This document shows, piece after piece, positions 21,852-34,378 of a stretch of DNA of 64,000 nt. Numbering within the stretch: position 1 is the first letter of the stretch; the number at the start of each line of letters is the position of its first letter. This DNA is from Heterohyrax brucei (taxonomy: Eukaryota; Chordata; Mammalia; Hyracoidea; Procaviidae): positions 3,291,501 to 3,355,500 of the forward strand of contig CM053143.1 of NCBI GenBank assembly GCA_028571685.1. Reading direction: 5' to 3'. Below the pieces are notes generated by a model, which did no database searches, had not been told where the DNA came from, and saw only the letters and a program-made list of their open reading frames with translations. The position numbers and the translations under genes are program-made.

Positions 21852-22733
21852 GTAGTGTAGACAATTTCACAGAAACAAATGTTGACTGAGCTGATTCAAA
21901 TATTGTCTAGTATACTGTGAGTTTGCACTGAAAGGTAACCATGTTTTGTAACTTTTTGAGGGTCACACAGCAGTGCTCCCCATATGTTGGACACTGCATA
22001 GATATATTTCACATGTGGTGTATTAAAGTGTTCTGTATTCTTCTTGATGATGTCATGTGCTTGTACTGGGTTTTCAGTGGTTTCTGTGATGAAAAGCAAG
22101 TATCTTGTGAAAATCAGTGTAGAATAAGGAATGAGATCATTATTGTCCAATCTGATTTCAAGATGTGAAAAGTTGTGCAATGTCCATAAGGTGCACATGC
22201 ACCATTAGTAACCCCTTGTGATTATTTAAGAATAAACTGTAAATGTATTTTTTCAATTTGTGTATTTTTTTCCGATCAAATAGTTATGCGTTATTTGAAC
22301 ATGAATACTGAAGGTCTTGGGACCTAACTATCTAATGAAAAGAACTGTTAGATATTTCTTTTGTCCTAAGGGAACTATGCAAAAAAAAAATACATATATC
22401 AAGACATTAACGGGACCATGAGTTGAGAAATTTTGGGAGCCTCTGGTTTGAAATGTGGAATGTAGTTTGTATTGTACTGGAAATCATCCATGACTTATCT
22501 CAGTGGAAAGGTAATTCTTATTGTAGAGATGGCTCTTTCTACTCTCTTTAATTTCATATAAACCAGATTCACATGACTAACTTTTCCTGGTTCCAATTCA
22601 TCACTCACCAAGCATCTTACAGGTATAATGTTAGCTTCCTGTAGGAGAATATTGCTCTGGTCTAAGAACTCTGGTGCTCAGGCTACTTTATATTAATTAA
22701 TAAGCACATTTGTTACAGTTCTGTTTCTTTTAT
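21852..22733. other. Unassigned sequence; possible hAT-like remnant
   Basis: A 100-codon minus-strand frame lies at 21896-22198 with no motif I recognise. The segment 22210-22455, with 'aataaactgtaaatgtattt' and ending 'ttttgggagcctctggtttg', recalls the 3' ends of hAT-type MER elements ('gggaaccactgg'). The evidence is too thin to call either. Confidence 0.25.
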
Positions 22734-23783
22734 GTTGTTGTTGTTGTTAGGTGCCATTGAGTCAGTTCAAACTCATAGCGACCCTATGTACAACAAAGTG
22801 AAACATTGCCCAGTCTTGCGTCATGTCCACAATCATTTTTATGCTTAAGCTCATTGTTGTGGCCACTGTGTCGATCTATCTCATCGAGGGTTTTCCTCTT
22901 TTTCGTTAACCTTCCACTCTCACAAGCATGGTGTCTTTCTGCAGGGACTGATCCTTCCTGACATGTCCAAGGTATGTTGGACAGTCTTGCCATCTTTGCT
23001 TCCAAGAAGCACCCCGACTGTACTTTTTCCAGAACAGATTTGTTTGTTCTTTTGGCAGTACATGGTATATTGAACATTCTTCTCCAGCACCACAGTTCAA
23101 AGGCATCAATTCTTCGGTCTTCTTTGTTCACTGTCTGACTTTCATATGCATATGATGCAGTTGAAAATATCATGGCTTAGGTCAGGTGCATTTTAGTCTT
23201 CAAGGCGACATCTTTACTTTTGAATACTTTAAAGAGTTCCCTTGCAGAAGATTTTCCCAATGCAATATGTCTTTTTATTTCTTGACTACTATTTCCATGG
23301 GCGTTGATTGTGTACCCAAGTAAAATGAAATCCTTGACAACCTCAATTTTTTTCTCCATTTATGACAATGTTGCTTACTGGTCCAGTTGTGAGGACTTTT
23401 GTTTTCTTGATGTTGAGGTGTAATCCATACTGAAGGCTGTGGTCAATGATGTTCATCAGTAAGTGTCTCAAGACTTCTTCATTTCCAGCAAGTAAGGTGG
23501 TGTCATCTCCATAATACAGGTAGTTAATGAGTCATCCTCCAATCCTGGTGCCTCATTCTTCTTCATATAATCTAGCTTCTTGGATTATTTGCTTGGCATA
23601 TAGACTGAAAAGGTATGGTGAAAGGATACAACCTTGACACACACCTTTCTTGATTTCAAACCATGCAGTGTCCCCTTATTCTGTGATCCGTATACAGATT
23701 TCCTTAAGAGCACAATTAGGTGTTCTGGAATTCCCATTCTCTGCAATGTTAGCCATAATGTAACATGATCCACACAATCTTAA
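22734..23783 (-). mobile_element. RTE/BovB-type LINE, 5'-truncated
   Basis: Minus strand: about 1.05 kb from the RT C-terminal half to the 3' end and GTT/AAC tail (22734-22750). Peptide pieces include 'MDHVTLWLTLQRMGIPEHLIVLLRKSVYGSQ' (23585-23773), 'VVKDFILLGYTINAHGNSSQEIKRHIALGK' (23177-23359) and 'DAFELWCWRRMFNIP' (22784-23173). The last is the C-terminal WCWRRM motif typical of RTE-clade proteins. Frames are interrupted, so it is inactive. Confidence 0.9.
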
Positions 23784-24249
23784 ACAAAGAAAATAGACTT
23801 TTTGGAAGCTAAGGGAGCCATAAAAGTTCTACTTGTATGCTGGAATTCTGACTTTCCACCAGTCTAAAATTTGCTCCAGGGAGTCTGTGGCAAGTTGAGT
23901 GGCAGACACTTCTGAGACTGAAATGGTGAAAGTCAGATTCTGGCTCATAGCATTTCAATATGATAATGATGCTGCACTGTAAGAAGTCCTATAATGTTCC
24001 AACGTATTACATTTTTCAAACAAGCCACTGAGGACAGCCCAGACTAGTTTGATCAGAAGGCAATAAGACTTCACTTCTCAAAGGAAAGAGTGTAAAACAG
24101 TTTCCAACCATCATGTTCCCTAGAACACACATATTCACTCTCACACAACCATCCACCAAATTTCTTTTATTTTTTTTTTTGCAAATTTCACTTCCTTAAT
24201 TATTAGTGTAAACAGACATTTCTCTGTATTCCTATTTGCCATTTTACTT
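23784..24249. other. Unique sequence, nothing recognised
   Basis: No element or gene signature apart from a T-run at about 24169-24180. Confidence 0.45.
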
Positions 24250-24620
24250 CTTATTTTTTTAAATCATGCTTTAGGTGAAGGTTTACAGAGCAAATTAGTT
24301 TCATATTCAATCATTTGTACACAAATTGCTCCATGACAGTGGTTCTATTCTCTGCAATTTGTCCACACTTTCTTGCTTACCACTCAAGTTCCCCATTTCC
24401 ATTCATCTTATTTTCCTACCCCTTTCTGCCTTCATCTTTGCTTCTGGGCATATGTTGCCTTTTTGGTCTCATGTAGATGATTGTTTAAAAGAGCATATTA
24501 CTCATGTGTGTTACTGTTTATTTATAGGCCTATTATTTGGCCAAAACGTGATCTCTGAGAATGGCTTCAGTTCTAAGTTAGAGGAATATCTAAGAGCTGT
24601 AGTCTCAGGGTTCCCTTCAC
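24250..24620 (-). mobile_element. L1 3'UTR fragment
   Basis: The plus strand has 'gctttaggtgaaggtttaca', 'caaattgctccatgacagtg', 'cccatttccattcatcttat' and 'gcttctgggcatatgttgcc'. I recognise this as the distal 3'UTR of the afrotherian L1 lineage. The opening motif also resembles the 3' end at 14532-14552. Only the non-coding 3' end is present: a strongly 5'-truncated insertion. Confidence 0.7.
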
Positions 24621-25040
24621 TAAATTTCTTGTAATTAGATCCATGCCTTATCATAATCAGGTATCTGTACGAGATCCTGTTTGTGATATTTAGCATATTG
24701 TGTCTGTTGAGTAGCAACTGATGGACAAATTCTTGAATGATGTATATACTTTTTGAATTATAAAAAAAATTTCTAATTCTTTGAATTTTTTCCAGCGTCT
24801 TCTACAATGTCTAGAATTTATATGCTCGATATCTATTTTTAATAAATGAAGGAGGCATATGTATCCTGTATAAAAAGTCAAACCTAAAAATTTTTCATAT
24901 TAACATGTGAAATGTAAATATATAACTATTTTTCTGTGAGTAAAAATAACTCAGTTGAGATATAATGCAGAAGATATTTGGAAGCTCCAGATATTATCCT
25001 TTAGTTGTGTTTATGCATATAAAAAAGAAGAGCAATCAGC
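24621..25040. other. Unique AT-rich sequence
   Basis: No feature recognised. Confidence 0.4.
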
Positions 25041-25442
25041 TGTGATCAGCTGATCTTTGACAAAGGACCAAAGTCTAATAAGTGAGGAAAAGACAGTCCG
25101 TTTAACACACAGTCCTCATAAAACTGGGTGTCCACCTGCAAAACAACGAAACAGAACTCACGCCTTACAGAAAGCACAAAAACTAGCTCTAATGGATCAA
25201 AGACAAAAATATAAATCTTAAAATGATAATGATATGGAAGAAAAAATAAAGACAACATTAGAGGCCCTAATACACAGCATAAAGACAGTGTGAACATTAC
25301 TAACAATGCAGAAACACTAGAAGATAAACTAGATAACTGGAAGCTCCTAGAAAAGTAGACACAAGTTCATCAAAAGACTTCACTAAAAAAATAAAAAGAG
25401 AACTTGCAGAGGAAAAAATTTTTTTTTGGCCTTCGATATGGT

Positions 25443-25487
25443 CAGCATGAGTTGGATACGACTTGATGGCAGTGGGTTTGGTTTGAT
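25443..25487 (+). mobile_element. AfroSINE/RTE tail fragment inside L1
   Basis: 'gagttggatacgacttgatg' then 'gcagtgggtttggtttg' is the 3' tail of the SINE (canonical 'gagtcggaatcgactcgacggcagtgggttt'). The promoter half is missing. Loss of L1 reading order on both sides fits a small insertion. Confidence 0.6.
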
Positions 25488-25559
25488 TTGCTACAACACA
25501 TTCCAAAAGATTCTGATCTCTAATAGTTTTGGAACACTTCAGCACATCAAAAACAAAAA

Positions 25560-25758
25560 GAGAAACATCCCATTTAAAAAAAGAGTGAATGATATGAACA
25601 GACACTTAACCAAAGAAGACATTCAGATGACTAACAGACACATGAAGAAATGCTCTCCATCATTAGTCATTAGGAATATGCAAATAAAAACTGCAATGAA
25701 ATACTATCTTGCCTGGTATTACTGGCTCAGAAAAAAGAAGAAAATAATAAGAAAATAA
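25560..25758 (+). pseudogene. L1 ORF2p C-terminal fragment
   Basis: 'NDMNRHLTKEDIQMTNRHMKKCSPSLVIRNMQIKTAMKYYL' is the conserved ORF2p C-terminal segment. The frame continues upstream only through the inserted SINE tail, so the joined frame from 25426 is artificial. It is not functional. Confidence 0.85.
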
Positions 25759-27185
25759 ATGCTGGAGAGGTCGTGGGAAGACAAGAGCACTTACGTATTG
25801 CATGTGGGAATGTAAAATGGTACAACCTCTCTGGAAAACATCAGGGCACTCTTTAAAACGCTAGAAACAGAAATATCATATTATCCAACAATCGTACTTC
25901 TAAGAACTTATTCCAGAGAAATACGAGCCATCACATGACTAGACACCCACGTTCATTGCAAAAATTATTCAAAATAGCAAAAAGATGGAAGCAAACTAAG
26001 TGTCCATCAGGAGATGAATGCATAAACAAATTATGCTGCATATGCGCAATGAAATACCATGAAAGGATTAAGAACAATGATAAATCTGTGAAATATCTCA
26101 CAACATAGATCTATGTGCAGGGCATTATGTTGAGTGAAATAAGTCAGTCACAAAAGGAGAACTATTGTATGAGATCATTAGTATAAGAACTCAAGAAAAA
26201 GTTTATAAGGAAAAAAACAATGTTTAGTAATTGTAAGTCACAGGAATGGTGAAGGAGAAGTCACTAATTACACAGTAAGCAAGTGTTAACTGTGATGAAA
26301 GGGAAGAAGTCACACACTATAGAGAAAGTCAATACAACTTGATCAAGGTAGAGTTATAGAATCTTCCAAGATACATCCAAACACTTTGAGGGATTCAGTT
26401 ATCATAGTCTTTGGAAACATCTAGCTTAATTGGCACAGCATAATTCATAAAGAAAATGTTCTACATCCTACTTTGGTGAGTAGCATCTTGGGTCTTAAAA
26501 GCTTGTAGGTCGCCAGTTAAGACACATCTATTGCTCCCATGTTTGGAGCAAAAGAGAATGAAGAAAACCAAATACAATGAAAATAATAATCCAAAGTACT
26601 TACAAACCTCCACCAATCTAAGCTCAGAAGAACTAGATGATACTTAGCTGTTACCACCAACTGCTCTGATAGGAAACACAATAGGGGGGCCTGGATAGAC
26701 TGCGAGAAACATACTGAATAAAATTCAAACTCACAAATAATGGTAAGACTTACTGGTTTGACAGAGACTGGAGGAATAGCAGGGTCTATGGCCCCTGGAT
26801 ACCTGCTATCTGAAGCCACTCCCAAAGTCTACCTTTCGGCCAAAGATTAGACAGGCCTGTAAAAGAAACAATGACACACATGTGGAATGTGCTTCTTAGT
26901 TTAATCAAGCATATGAAACTGTACAGACAACACTTTCCCAAAAACAAAGATGAGAAGGCTTGAAGGGACAGAAAAACTGAAGAAATGGACATAGAGAACC
27001 TCCAGTGGAAAGGAAAAGGGGGAGAGGGCTGACACATTGTAGGAGTTGCAACCGATATCACAAAACAATTTGTCCATGAATTTTTGGATGAGAAACTGTT
27101 TTGCACTATAAACTTTCACCAAAACACACATAAATAAATAAACAAAAGCACAATTATGATCAGTAAATAAACAGAACAATACATA

Positions 27186-28415
27186 TACTCATTTGCTGAA
27201 AATATATATTGACTATTCATGTTTGACAATATGTAGTAACCACTAAACATGTCAACACTAAGGAAAAAAGGTTCTCATGTAAAGGTGGTGTACTGATAAT
27301 GTTTTTCCAGTGCAAACAGAAAAATAAAAGGAGATCTCTTAAGAATTCTCGTAGGAAAGTTTTAGGGTTAGTGTTAATGAGAATTTGGGAAAATTTCCAA
27401 TTTTCCTTGGAATGTAAGTGTATTGGCTCATTCTTCAGAATTTGCATCAGTTTATGAAAGAGAACTGACAGTATTATGTCTAGATACTTGTGAAAACCAA
27501 ATGAGGCTTTAGTTACGTAATTTATAAAATTGCTGAAGGAGACTTGAACTTGCATCTCCTCCAATGCCCCATTACAGAGACAGGTATAGGATGAGCAGAA
27601 TGAACTTAAGTCTTGTAAAATCTTGAATTATTTTAGAAATTCCTTTCCTTTGTATTAACTACCTATTTTAGTATGAAGATTTATTCTAAGTGTGTCCTCA
27701 TGCAATAGCCTAAAGGCATTAATATCAATAGTAGTCTTTGAAGAGAAGAGAAAAACCTGTAAGAAATGAACATATACAACAAAATATGGGGAAAAGTATT
27801 AAATTTAAAATAATAGGAAAAATAGAATTTATTAGACTAGAAGCTTGCAGCATGTCTTTTCAATACACATTTCAATGTCTTTCCACTGTAATTCATGAAT
27901 TTTATTACAAAACTCCTTGGCTTCACATGTACTAGTTTTACTATTTTTTTCCCCTGGACTTGTGTAAATAATCAAGGACTACTCTACTCTTTGACTCATT
28001 GCCATTTATTGTTATAGGTTTCTTTCCTCTTGTGTTTTTACTTGTATAATTCCACTTAAATATAAATTATAGATAAAAATCTTCCCAATTTATAAGAAAA
28101 GTAGCTTTTTGCTTATTATAAAACAGTTAAACATGTGAATATAAAACAGAGCTCAACATTTCCTTTCAAAAATGAAAACATTTCCTTTTTACACAGAGAA
28201 AATAGACTAAAAATCAAGTGCAAACTTAATTTTAAGTTGCCATCTTGCAATTAACGTTTTTGGTATAAAGTTAACACTTTTTGTCAGTGTTATAAACATT
28301 TTACAAATTAGTATATTTTTCTTGGGAAGCTCTCAAATTATAAAAATTGCATCTAACATCATAAAATACTAACCTGCTTCTATAAAGATAAGTCATCTTT
28401 TAAAAGTGTTAAAAA
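27186..28415. other. Unique AT-rich sequence, nothing recognised
   Basis: Scanned both ways. Only short frames (for example 27217-27564 minus and 27738-27935 plus) without motifs. Confidence 0.45.
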
Positions 28416-30258
28416 TGATTTAAGCTGGCAAGGCCAAGAAAATGGAGTAGTCAGAAGCTTTGTGTCATCCCTCTTAGAAGCAAGACCTGAAAAAACAAGT
28501 GAATCAATTATATATGACAATCTAGGAGCCCTGAAAATCAAAGATAAAGTTGAGGAGTTGGACCAAGAAGCAGGGGAGGGATAGGCTATTCAAAAGCAGT
28601 GAAGATTTGCTAGACCTGACCTGGTCAGCATCCTGCAGGCTGGATTGACTAGCAAGTACAGGCTGAGGCAAGCAGTAGCTTTTGGGATCTGTTTTCCACA
28701 TAAAGAGAAACTGAGCAGCAGAGAGTTTTCACAGGTGTCTAGAGCCAAGGGGAAACGGTATTGGATCTGTGAAAGTTAAATGCAAGCATCTAACCAATCA
28801 CGTGGAGGTCAGCATAACCCCCCTCCTTCAGAAAATGCCTCTTTCCAACATATCCACACTCTCCCACTCTTTTGTGGTCCTTGTCTGGCTTCAGTGATTG
28901 CTGTGTCTTCTGGGTCAAAAGTGAGAACTGTTGCATGTACCCAATTCAGTGTTCTGGGTTTGGAGATGGAGAAAACAAACAAACAGAAAAGAAGAATCTA
29001 CCAGCTTCCCTAAACTGGGATCTTAAGACAAGCACTGCCCCTTTGCCTAGGCACAGGCATAAGAGGTCTACAGATTTTCACTCCTGTATTGCCTTGTGTG
29101 GGCCAGTTTCAACAGCTCAGGCTCCAACTAGCAGACTACAGCAGGGTGTATACCTGAAGTCTATTTTCAAGTGCAAAAGCTAAGAGTGACTGACAGATCT
29201 GTGACGTTTGACATAGCTGTGTCTATTAAGCAGGGTTCTAGAGTACTCATATCAGGGGCTTGAAGACCAGTGGCTCCACTCACTCCACGAGAAGGGTCCT
29301 TACAGCTAACAGCATCATATGCCCAAAACCTTGTTGCAAAACTTACCTAGATCTGTGATTGAGGGAATAGGTACACACCTTGCATGAAGGCAATCAGGGG
29401 CAGCCATTAGCTCTTACCTTGCCTAGTATGTACCCCCTACTACAGCAGATACCTTTGCCTACTGCAATCACCCTTACATAGCCCTGCCCAGTAGAACTTT
29501 AGGTGAGAGCTTGCACCATAAACTTAGTGACCAAAGACCTGAACACTGGGAGCTAAGTTCAAACTAGAGAAGTATGTAGACTCCTGGGCTCACACACATA
29601 GTAGCAGCTCTAACAACCTGGTGACAGGGCATGAGCACTTTAAATACACCATTAATCAAAGTAGCTCACATAACCAGCTTATTTGGGTATATCAAAACAG
29701 CAGAACACAATATGCTAGGACACAGTAAGACAACACAAAAGAAATATAAAAACTTATTGATGGTTCAGAGACAATAATCAATATCAAAACAAATACAGAG
29801 GCAGAGCATGATGACTTCAGCAAGTGACCAAAACAAAGAACTAGGGATCCTCACAGAGGAAGATGGGGATGAGAAGATCTTAAATTACTGAAAGTAGAAT
29901 TCAAAAGATTAATACACAGAGTTCGTCAAAAGATCAGGAAGGAGATCAGGCAAAATACAGATCAAGTGAAAGAACACATAGACAAAGCACTAGAAGAATT
30001 TAGGAAAACAAAAAATTAACAGGCTCACAGAATGTGTAGAAAGGCAGCAAACAGAAATTCATAAGATTAACAATAGAATTAGAGAATTAGACAAAAAAAG
30101 TCATAGGAGTTGAAATGAGGCAGTGGAAGGAAGAATTAGTGAGACTGAAGATTAAGTACTTGACACTTATTTATTGGAGGAAAACCTGACAAAAAATTGT
30201 TAAAAATGAAGAAACCCTAAGAATTATGTGGGACTTCATGAACAGTAATAACCTATGA

Positions 30259-30474
30259 GTGTTTGGAATACCAGAACAGGGGAGCATAACAGAAAATATG
30301 GAGAGACTAGCTGAAGACTTTTTGACAGAAAACTTGTCTGATATCTTGAAAGACAAGAAGATATCTATAGAAGAAGCTCATCAAACCCCACACAAGGAGA
30401 TCTCAAAAGGAACTCATCAAAATATAGTACAATCAAGCTTGACAAAACCAAAGATAGGGAAAAGTCAAAGTTAA
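30259..30474 (+). pseudogene. L1 ORF1p fragment, RRM region
   Basis: 'MFGIPEQGSITENMERLAEDFLTENLSDIL' with 'KDKKISIEEAHQTPHKEISK' follows the L1 ORF1p RRM region (a 'GIPE' start and an 'EAHRTP'-like segment). Only 71 codons remain open, and the C-terminal domain is lost to stops. Confidence 0.85.
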
Positions 30475-31719
30475 ACACTGAAAAAAGAAATATCAATGTG
30501 TAAAAGATGACAGCATTAAAATAAAAAAGAGGGAATAAAGTATAGTCACAGAAGTTTCATATGGAAAGAAAGTTAAGGTGATAACGAGAAATAAAAGATT
30601 GGTTTAAATGTAGAAAAATAAGGTAAATTTTCAGGTAACCACACAGGAAACAAACACACCTAAACATCAAAATAAAAATAAAAAAAGACAAAAAGAAAAT
30701 ATATTAAAAAATTACTCAGCACAGAAAATTAAGTGGAACAATGGAAATGTCAACAACCCCACACACGTAAATCAAAATGATCACACTAAACTCATACCTA
30801 TTAGCAATCACACTAAATGTAAATGGACTATGTGTACCAATAAAGAGACAGAGAGTAGGAGAATGAATTTAAAAAAATCTGTTTATGAGCTAGTTTCAAG
30901 AGACAAACACTAGACTCAAAGATAGAAACTTAAATTTAAAGGATGCAAACAATTTATCAAGCAAACAACAATAAAAAAATGAAACTAAGTGACAGTATTG
31001 ATCTCTGAAAAAATAGACTTTAAAGCAAAATCAACCACAAAGGATAAGGAAGGGCATTGTATAATGATTACAGGTTCAATACACCATAATAAATATCTAC
31101 ACACCTAACTATAGGGCTCCAAAAGTACATAAAACAAATTCTAACAGTGATGGGTAATGTGCATTATAGACAATCCTCCCCCAAATACATGACACATTGT
31201 AATTAGCAAACTCCCAACAACAAAATGTCATGACCTTGATGGCTTTGCTGGAGAATTCTATTAAACAGTCAGAGATGAATTAACACTATTCCTAAAGATA
31301 TTTCAGAACATAGAAAACGATGGATGAAATACTATCGAACTCGTTCAATGATACAAGCAGAACCTGATAAGAAAACCAGGCAAAGATACCACACAAAACA
31401 AAAATAACACACAAATATCACCATAAACTTAGAAGCAAAAATCCTCAAGAAAATTCTAGCCAATAAAAAAAAAAAAAAAAAAAAAATCACTATGACCAGT
31501 TGGGATTCATATGAGGTACAAAGGGATAGCTCAACATTAGAAAAACAATCAGTTTAATCAAACATACAAATAAAACAGAAGAAGCACATGATCTTATCAG
31601 CTGATCCAGGAAAGACGTTTGACAAAGTCCAACATCTATTCATAATAAAAAATCTCAGCAAAATAGGAATAGAAGAGAAATTGCTCAATAAAATAAAGGG
31701 TATTTATACAAAAATCAAC

Positions 31720-32000
31720 AGCCAATATCATTCTAAATAGAATCTGAATGCATTCCACCTGAGAATGGGAACCAGAAAAAGATGCCCTTTATCATTGCTC
31801 TTATTCAACGTTGTGATGGATGTCCTTGCTAGAGCAGTATGACAAGAAAAAGAAATAAAGGACATCCAGATTAGTAAGGAAGAAGTAAAAATACGCCTAT
31901 TTGCAGATGATATGCTCTTACATACAGAAAACCCTAATGAATCCATAAGAAAACTACTGGAACTGATAGAGGATTTGAAGATACAATAAATCTTCTTTTT
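31720..32000 (+). pseudogene. L1 ORF2p fragment around the RT catalytic site
   Basis: Reading the plus strand near 31760-31930 gives a decayed version of the 'GCPLS' region ('agatgccctttatcattgct') and 'ctatttgcagatgatatgct', that is, LFADDML. The FADD catalytic motif is intact here even though the surrounding frame is broken ('gcagtatgacaag' includes an in-frame stop). This copy is otherwise dead. Confidence 0.75.
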
Positions 32001-33256
32001 CAAAAATGAGTTGGATTCCTCTACATCATTTACAATAACTCCCCAAAAGATAAAAGAGTTGTCAAAGACTTATACAAAGAAAAATACAACACATTACAGC
32101 AAGAAATCAAGAGACCTATATAAATTAGGAAGGTATGAGTCTACCCTATCCTTGTTCATGGATAGGAAGACTCAGTGCTGGGAAAATGTCAGTTCTACCC
32201 AAAGCAATCTACAGAAACACTGCAATACTGATCTGAATTCTAGTGACATTTTTTAATGAGATGGAGAAATAAATCATCAACTTCTCATGGGACGAGAAGA
32301 GGCACTAGATAACTTAAGTATTACTGAAGAAGAAAAACAAAGTGGGAGGCCTCACACTGTCTGATTTTAGAACCTATTATAATACCACACTAGTTAAAAC
32401 AGCCTGGTGCTGGTACAAGAGATACCTAGACTAATGGAATGGAATTGAGACTCCAGATGTAAATTAATCCTCCTGTGAGCAGTTGATATTTGACAAACAT
32501 TCAAAGTCCTTTAATGGAGGAAAAGACAGTCTCTTTAACGAACTGTTCTAGCATAATCAGATATCAATCTGCCAAAAAAATAAACTAAGACCCATACTTG
32601 ACATCATACACAAAAACTAACACAAATTGGGTCAAAGACATAAATATGAAATCTAAAAAGATAAAGACCATGGAAGACAAAATAGGGGCAACACTAGGAG
32701 CCCTATTACACAGGGCATAAAGAGAATACAAAATATAACTAAGAATGCACAAATTCCGGAAGAGAGACTAGATAACTGGAAGTTCCTAGAAATCAAAAAC
32801 TTTTTATGTTCATCCAAAGAATTCACCAGAAGAGTAAAAAGACAACCTACAGACTGGGAAAAGAGTTTTGGCTATGACATATCCAACTAGGGTCTAATAT
32901 CTAAAATTGACAAAACATTGCAAAACCTCAACAACAAAAAAAGACAAATAACCCAGTTAAAAACAGGCAATGGATGTGAACAGATGTTTCACCAAAGAAG
33001 ACATTCTGGAGGCTAACAAACAGGTACATGAGTGAGTGCTCAAGATCATTAGCTATTAGAAACACTAAAATCAAAACTACAATGAGATATTTTCTTACTC
33101 AAAGTTAACCCTAATCCAAAAAAACACAAAATAACAGATGTTGGAGAGATTGTGGAGAGAATGGAACACTTACAAACAGCTGTGGCAATGTAAAATGGCA
33201 TAACCATTTTGGAAATCTGACAGTTCCTTCAAAAGCTAGACATAGAAGTATTATAT

Positions 33257-34378
33257 GATGTAGTCCTTGTGTTGTCACTGGAACTCAACATTGTGAGCCC
33301 TATCACAACTGTCGTCGGTGGTGGCTGGACACTATCCGTTTCTTCTGGTCACATGTTGATATAGTTACCCATTCATGTGGGTCTTGCTGTCTTCTGAGTT
33401 CTTTTTCCCTCATGTCATTGTTGTCATTGGTGATCATCAGTTCCAGCTAAGTTGGGACCATTTGATGTTCCTCAGATGGCAGCTTGCTAGCTTTTAAGAC
33501 CCCAGACACCACTCACCTATATAGGGTGCAGAAGACTCTCTTAGCAATAGGCTAGTTACGCCAGTTGGTCTCAATGTCCCCTGAGAACATGATCCTCAGG
33601 CCCCAATCCCTGCTACTCTATCATTGCAGTATTGGGTTAAGGTTGGAAGGGCTTTCAGATTATGTTGAAGTCCAGTTAACTGGATCTTCTTTCTAATATG
33701 TGCTGTCACAGATTTCACCCAACCAAATTTGTATTGACTATCTAACCTATAACCAGCCCTCTCTCTTCCTACCTCCCCTCCTTTGCAGCCTTCATAAAGT
33801 CTTGTCTTCTGTATATAAGTCTGTTTTTAAGTCCTTATAGAAAGGGTCTCATACAACGTTTGTCATTGTGCCACTGACTGATTTCACTCAACATGTTTTC
33901 CAATTTAAACCAGGTTGTGAGATCCTTCCTAAAGTCGTCACTGTTCTATATCGTTGCATAGTACTCCATTGAATATGTATACCATAGTTTGTTTATTCAT
34001 TCATCTGTTGTTGGGCATCTAGGTACATTCCATCTTTTTGCTGTTGTGGACTGTGCTGCAATGAAAATTTGTGGAAGTTTACCTGTTCGTGTGACTGCCT
34101 TCCTTCTGTAGGATATATTCCAAGCAGTCAGCTTACTGGGTCAAATGGTATATCCATTTCCATCTTTTTTTTCTTTAATTTAATGTCCATCTTTTTAAGG
34201 AAGCACCAGAGTGCTTTCCAAAGAGGTTGTACCATTTTACAATCCCACCAGCAGTGTAGGAGAGTTCGAGTTTCTCCACCGAATTTCCAGCATTGGTAGT
34301 TTTGTGTTTTTTGGATAATGGCCAAACTTGTGGGGGTGAGATAGTATCTCATCATAGTTTTGACTTGAATTTCTTTTT
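33257..34378 (-). mobile_element. L1 fragment: proximal 3'UTR and ORF2 C-terminal end
   Basis: Plus-strand order: 3'UTR from its middle ('cttttaagaccccagacacc' at 33494), then the ORF2 end (34030-34378, 'ttttgctgttgtggactgtg', 'gctttccaaagaggttgtac'). The distal ~400 bp of 3'UTR and the A-tail are missing at 33257, and the copy is 5'-truncated at 34378. It lies directly downstream of the L1 whose tail starts at 34380. Confidence 0.85.

Larger units (their letters stand above)
25041..27185 (+). mobile_element. L1 LINE 3' part, plus strand
   Basis: Starts in the ORF2 C-terminal region ('ctgatctttgacaaaggacc', 'ggaaaagacagtccgtttaa'), passes the ORF2 end at about 26250 and continues in a long 3'UTR ('tcttgggtcttaaaagcttg'). 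It ends with 'aaactttcaccaaaacacac' and an A-rich stretch near 27130-27180. The 3'UTR differs from the minus-strand copies here, which suggests another L1 subfamily. It is 5'-truncated. A short SINE tail piece sits inside it at about 25443-25487. Confidence 0.85.
28416..33255 (+). mobile_element. L1 LINE, plus strand, internally deleted and lacking its 3' end
   Basis: 5'UTR from about 28418 ('aaggccaagaaaatggagta') to about 29780, ORF1 remnant to about 30480, and ORF2 from about 30780 ('cactaaatgtaaatggacta'). Near 31190-31230 the endonuclease-side sequence jumps to the RT start ('gatggctttgctggagaatt'), so over 1 kb of ORF2 is gone. An uninterrupted run of 22 A's at 31465-31486 replaces coding sequence. 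The rest of ORF2 runs to 33255, then stops without 3'UTR or poly(A) and meets minus-strand L1 3'UTR. Confidence 0.88.
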
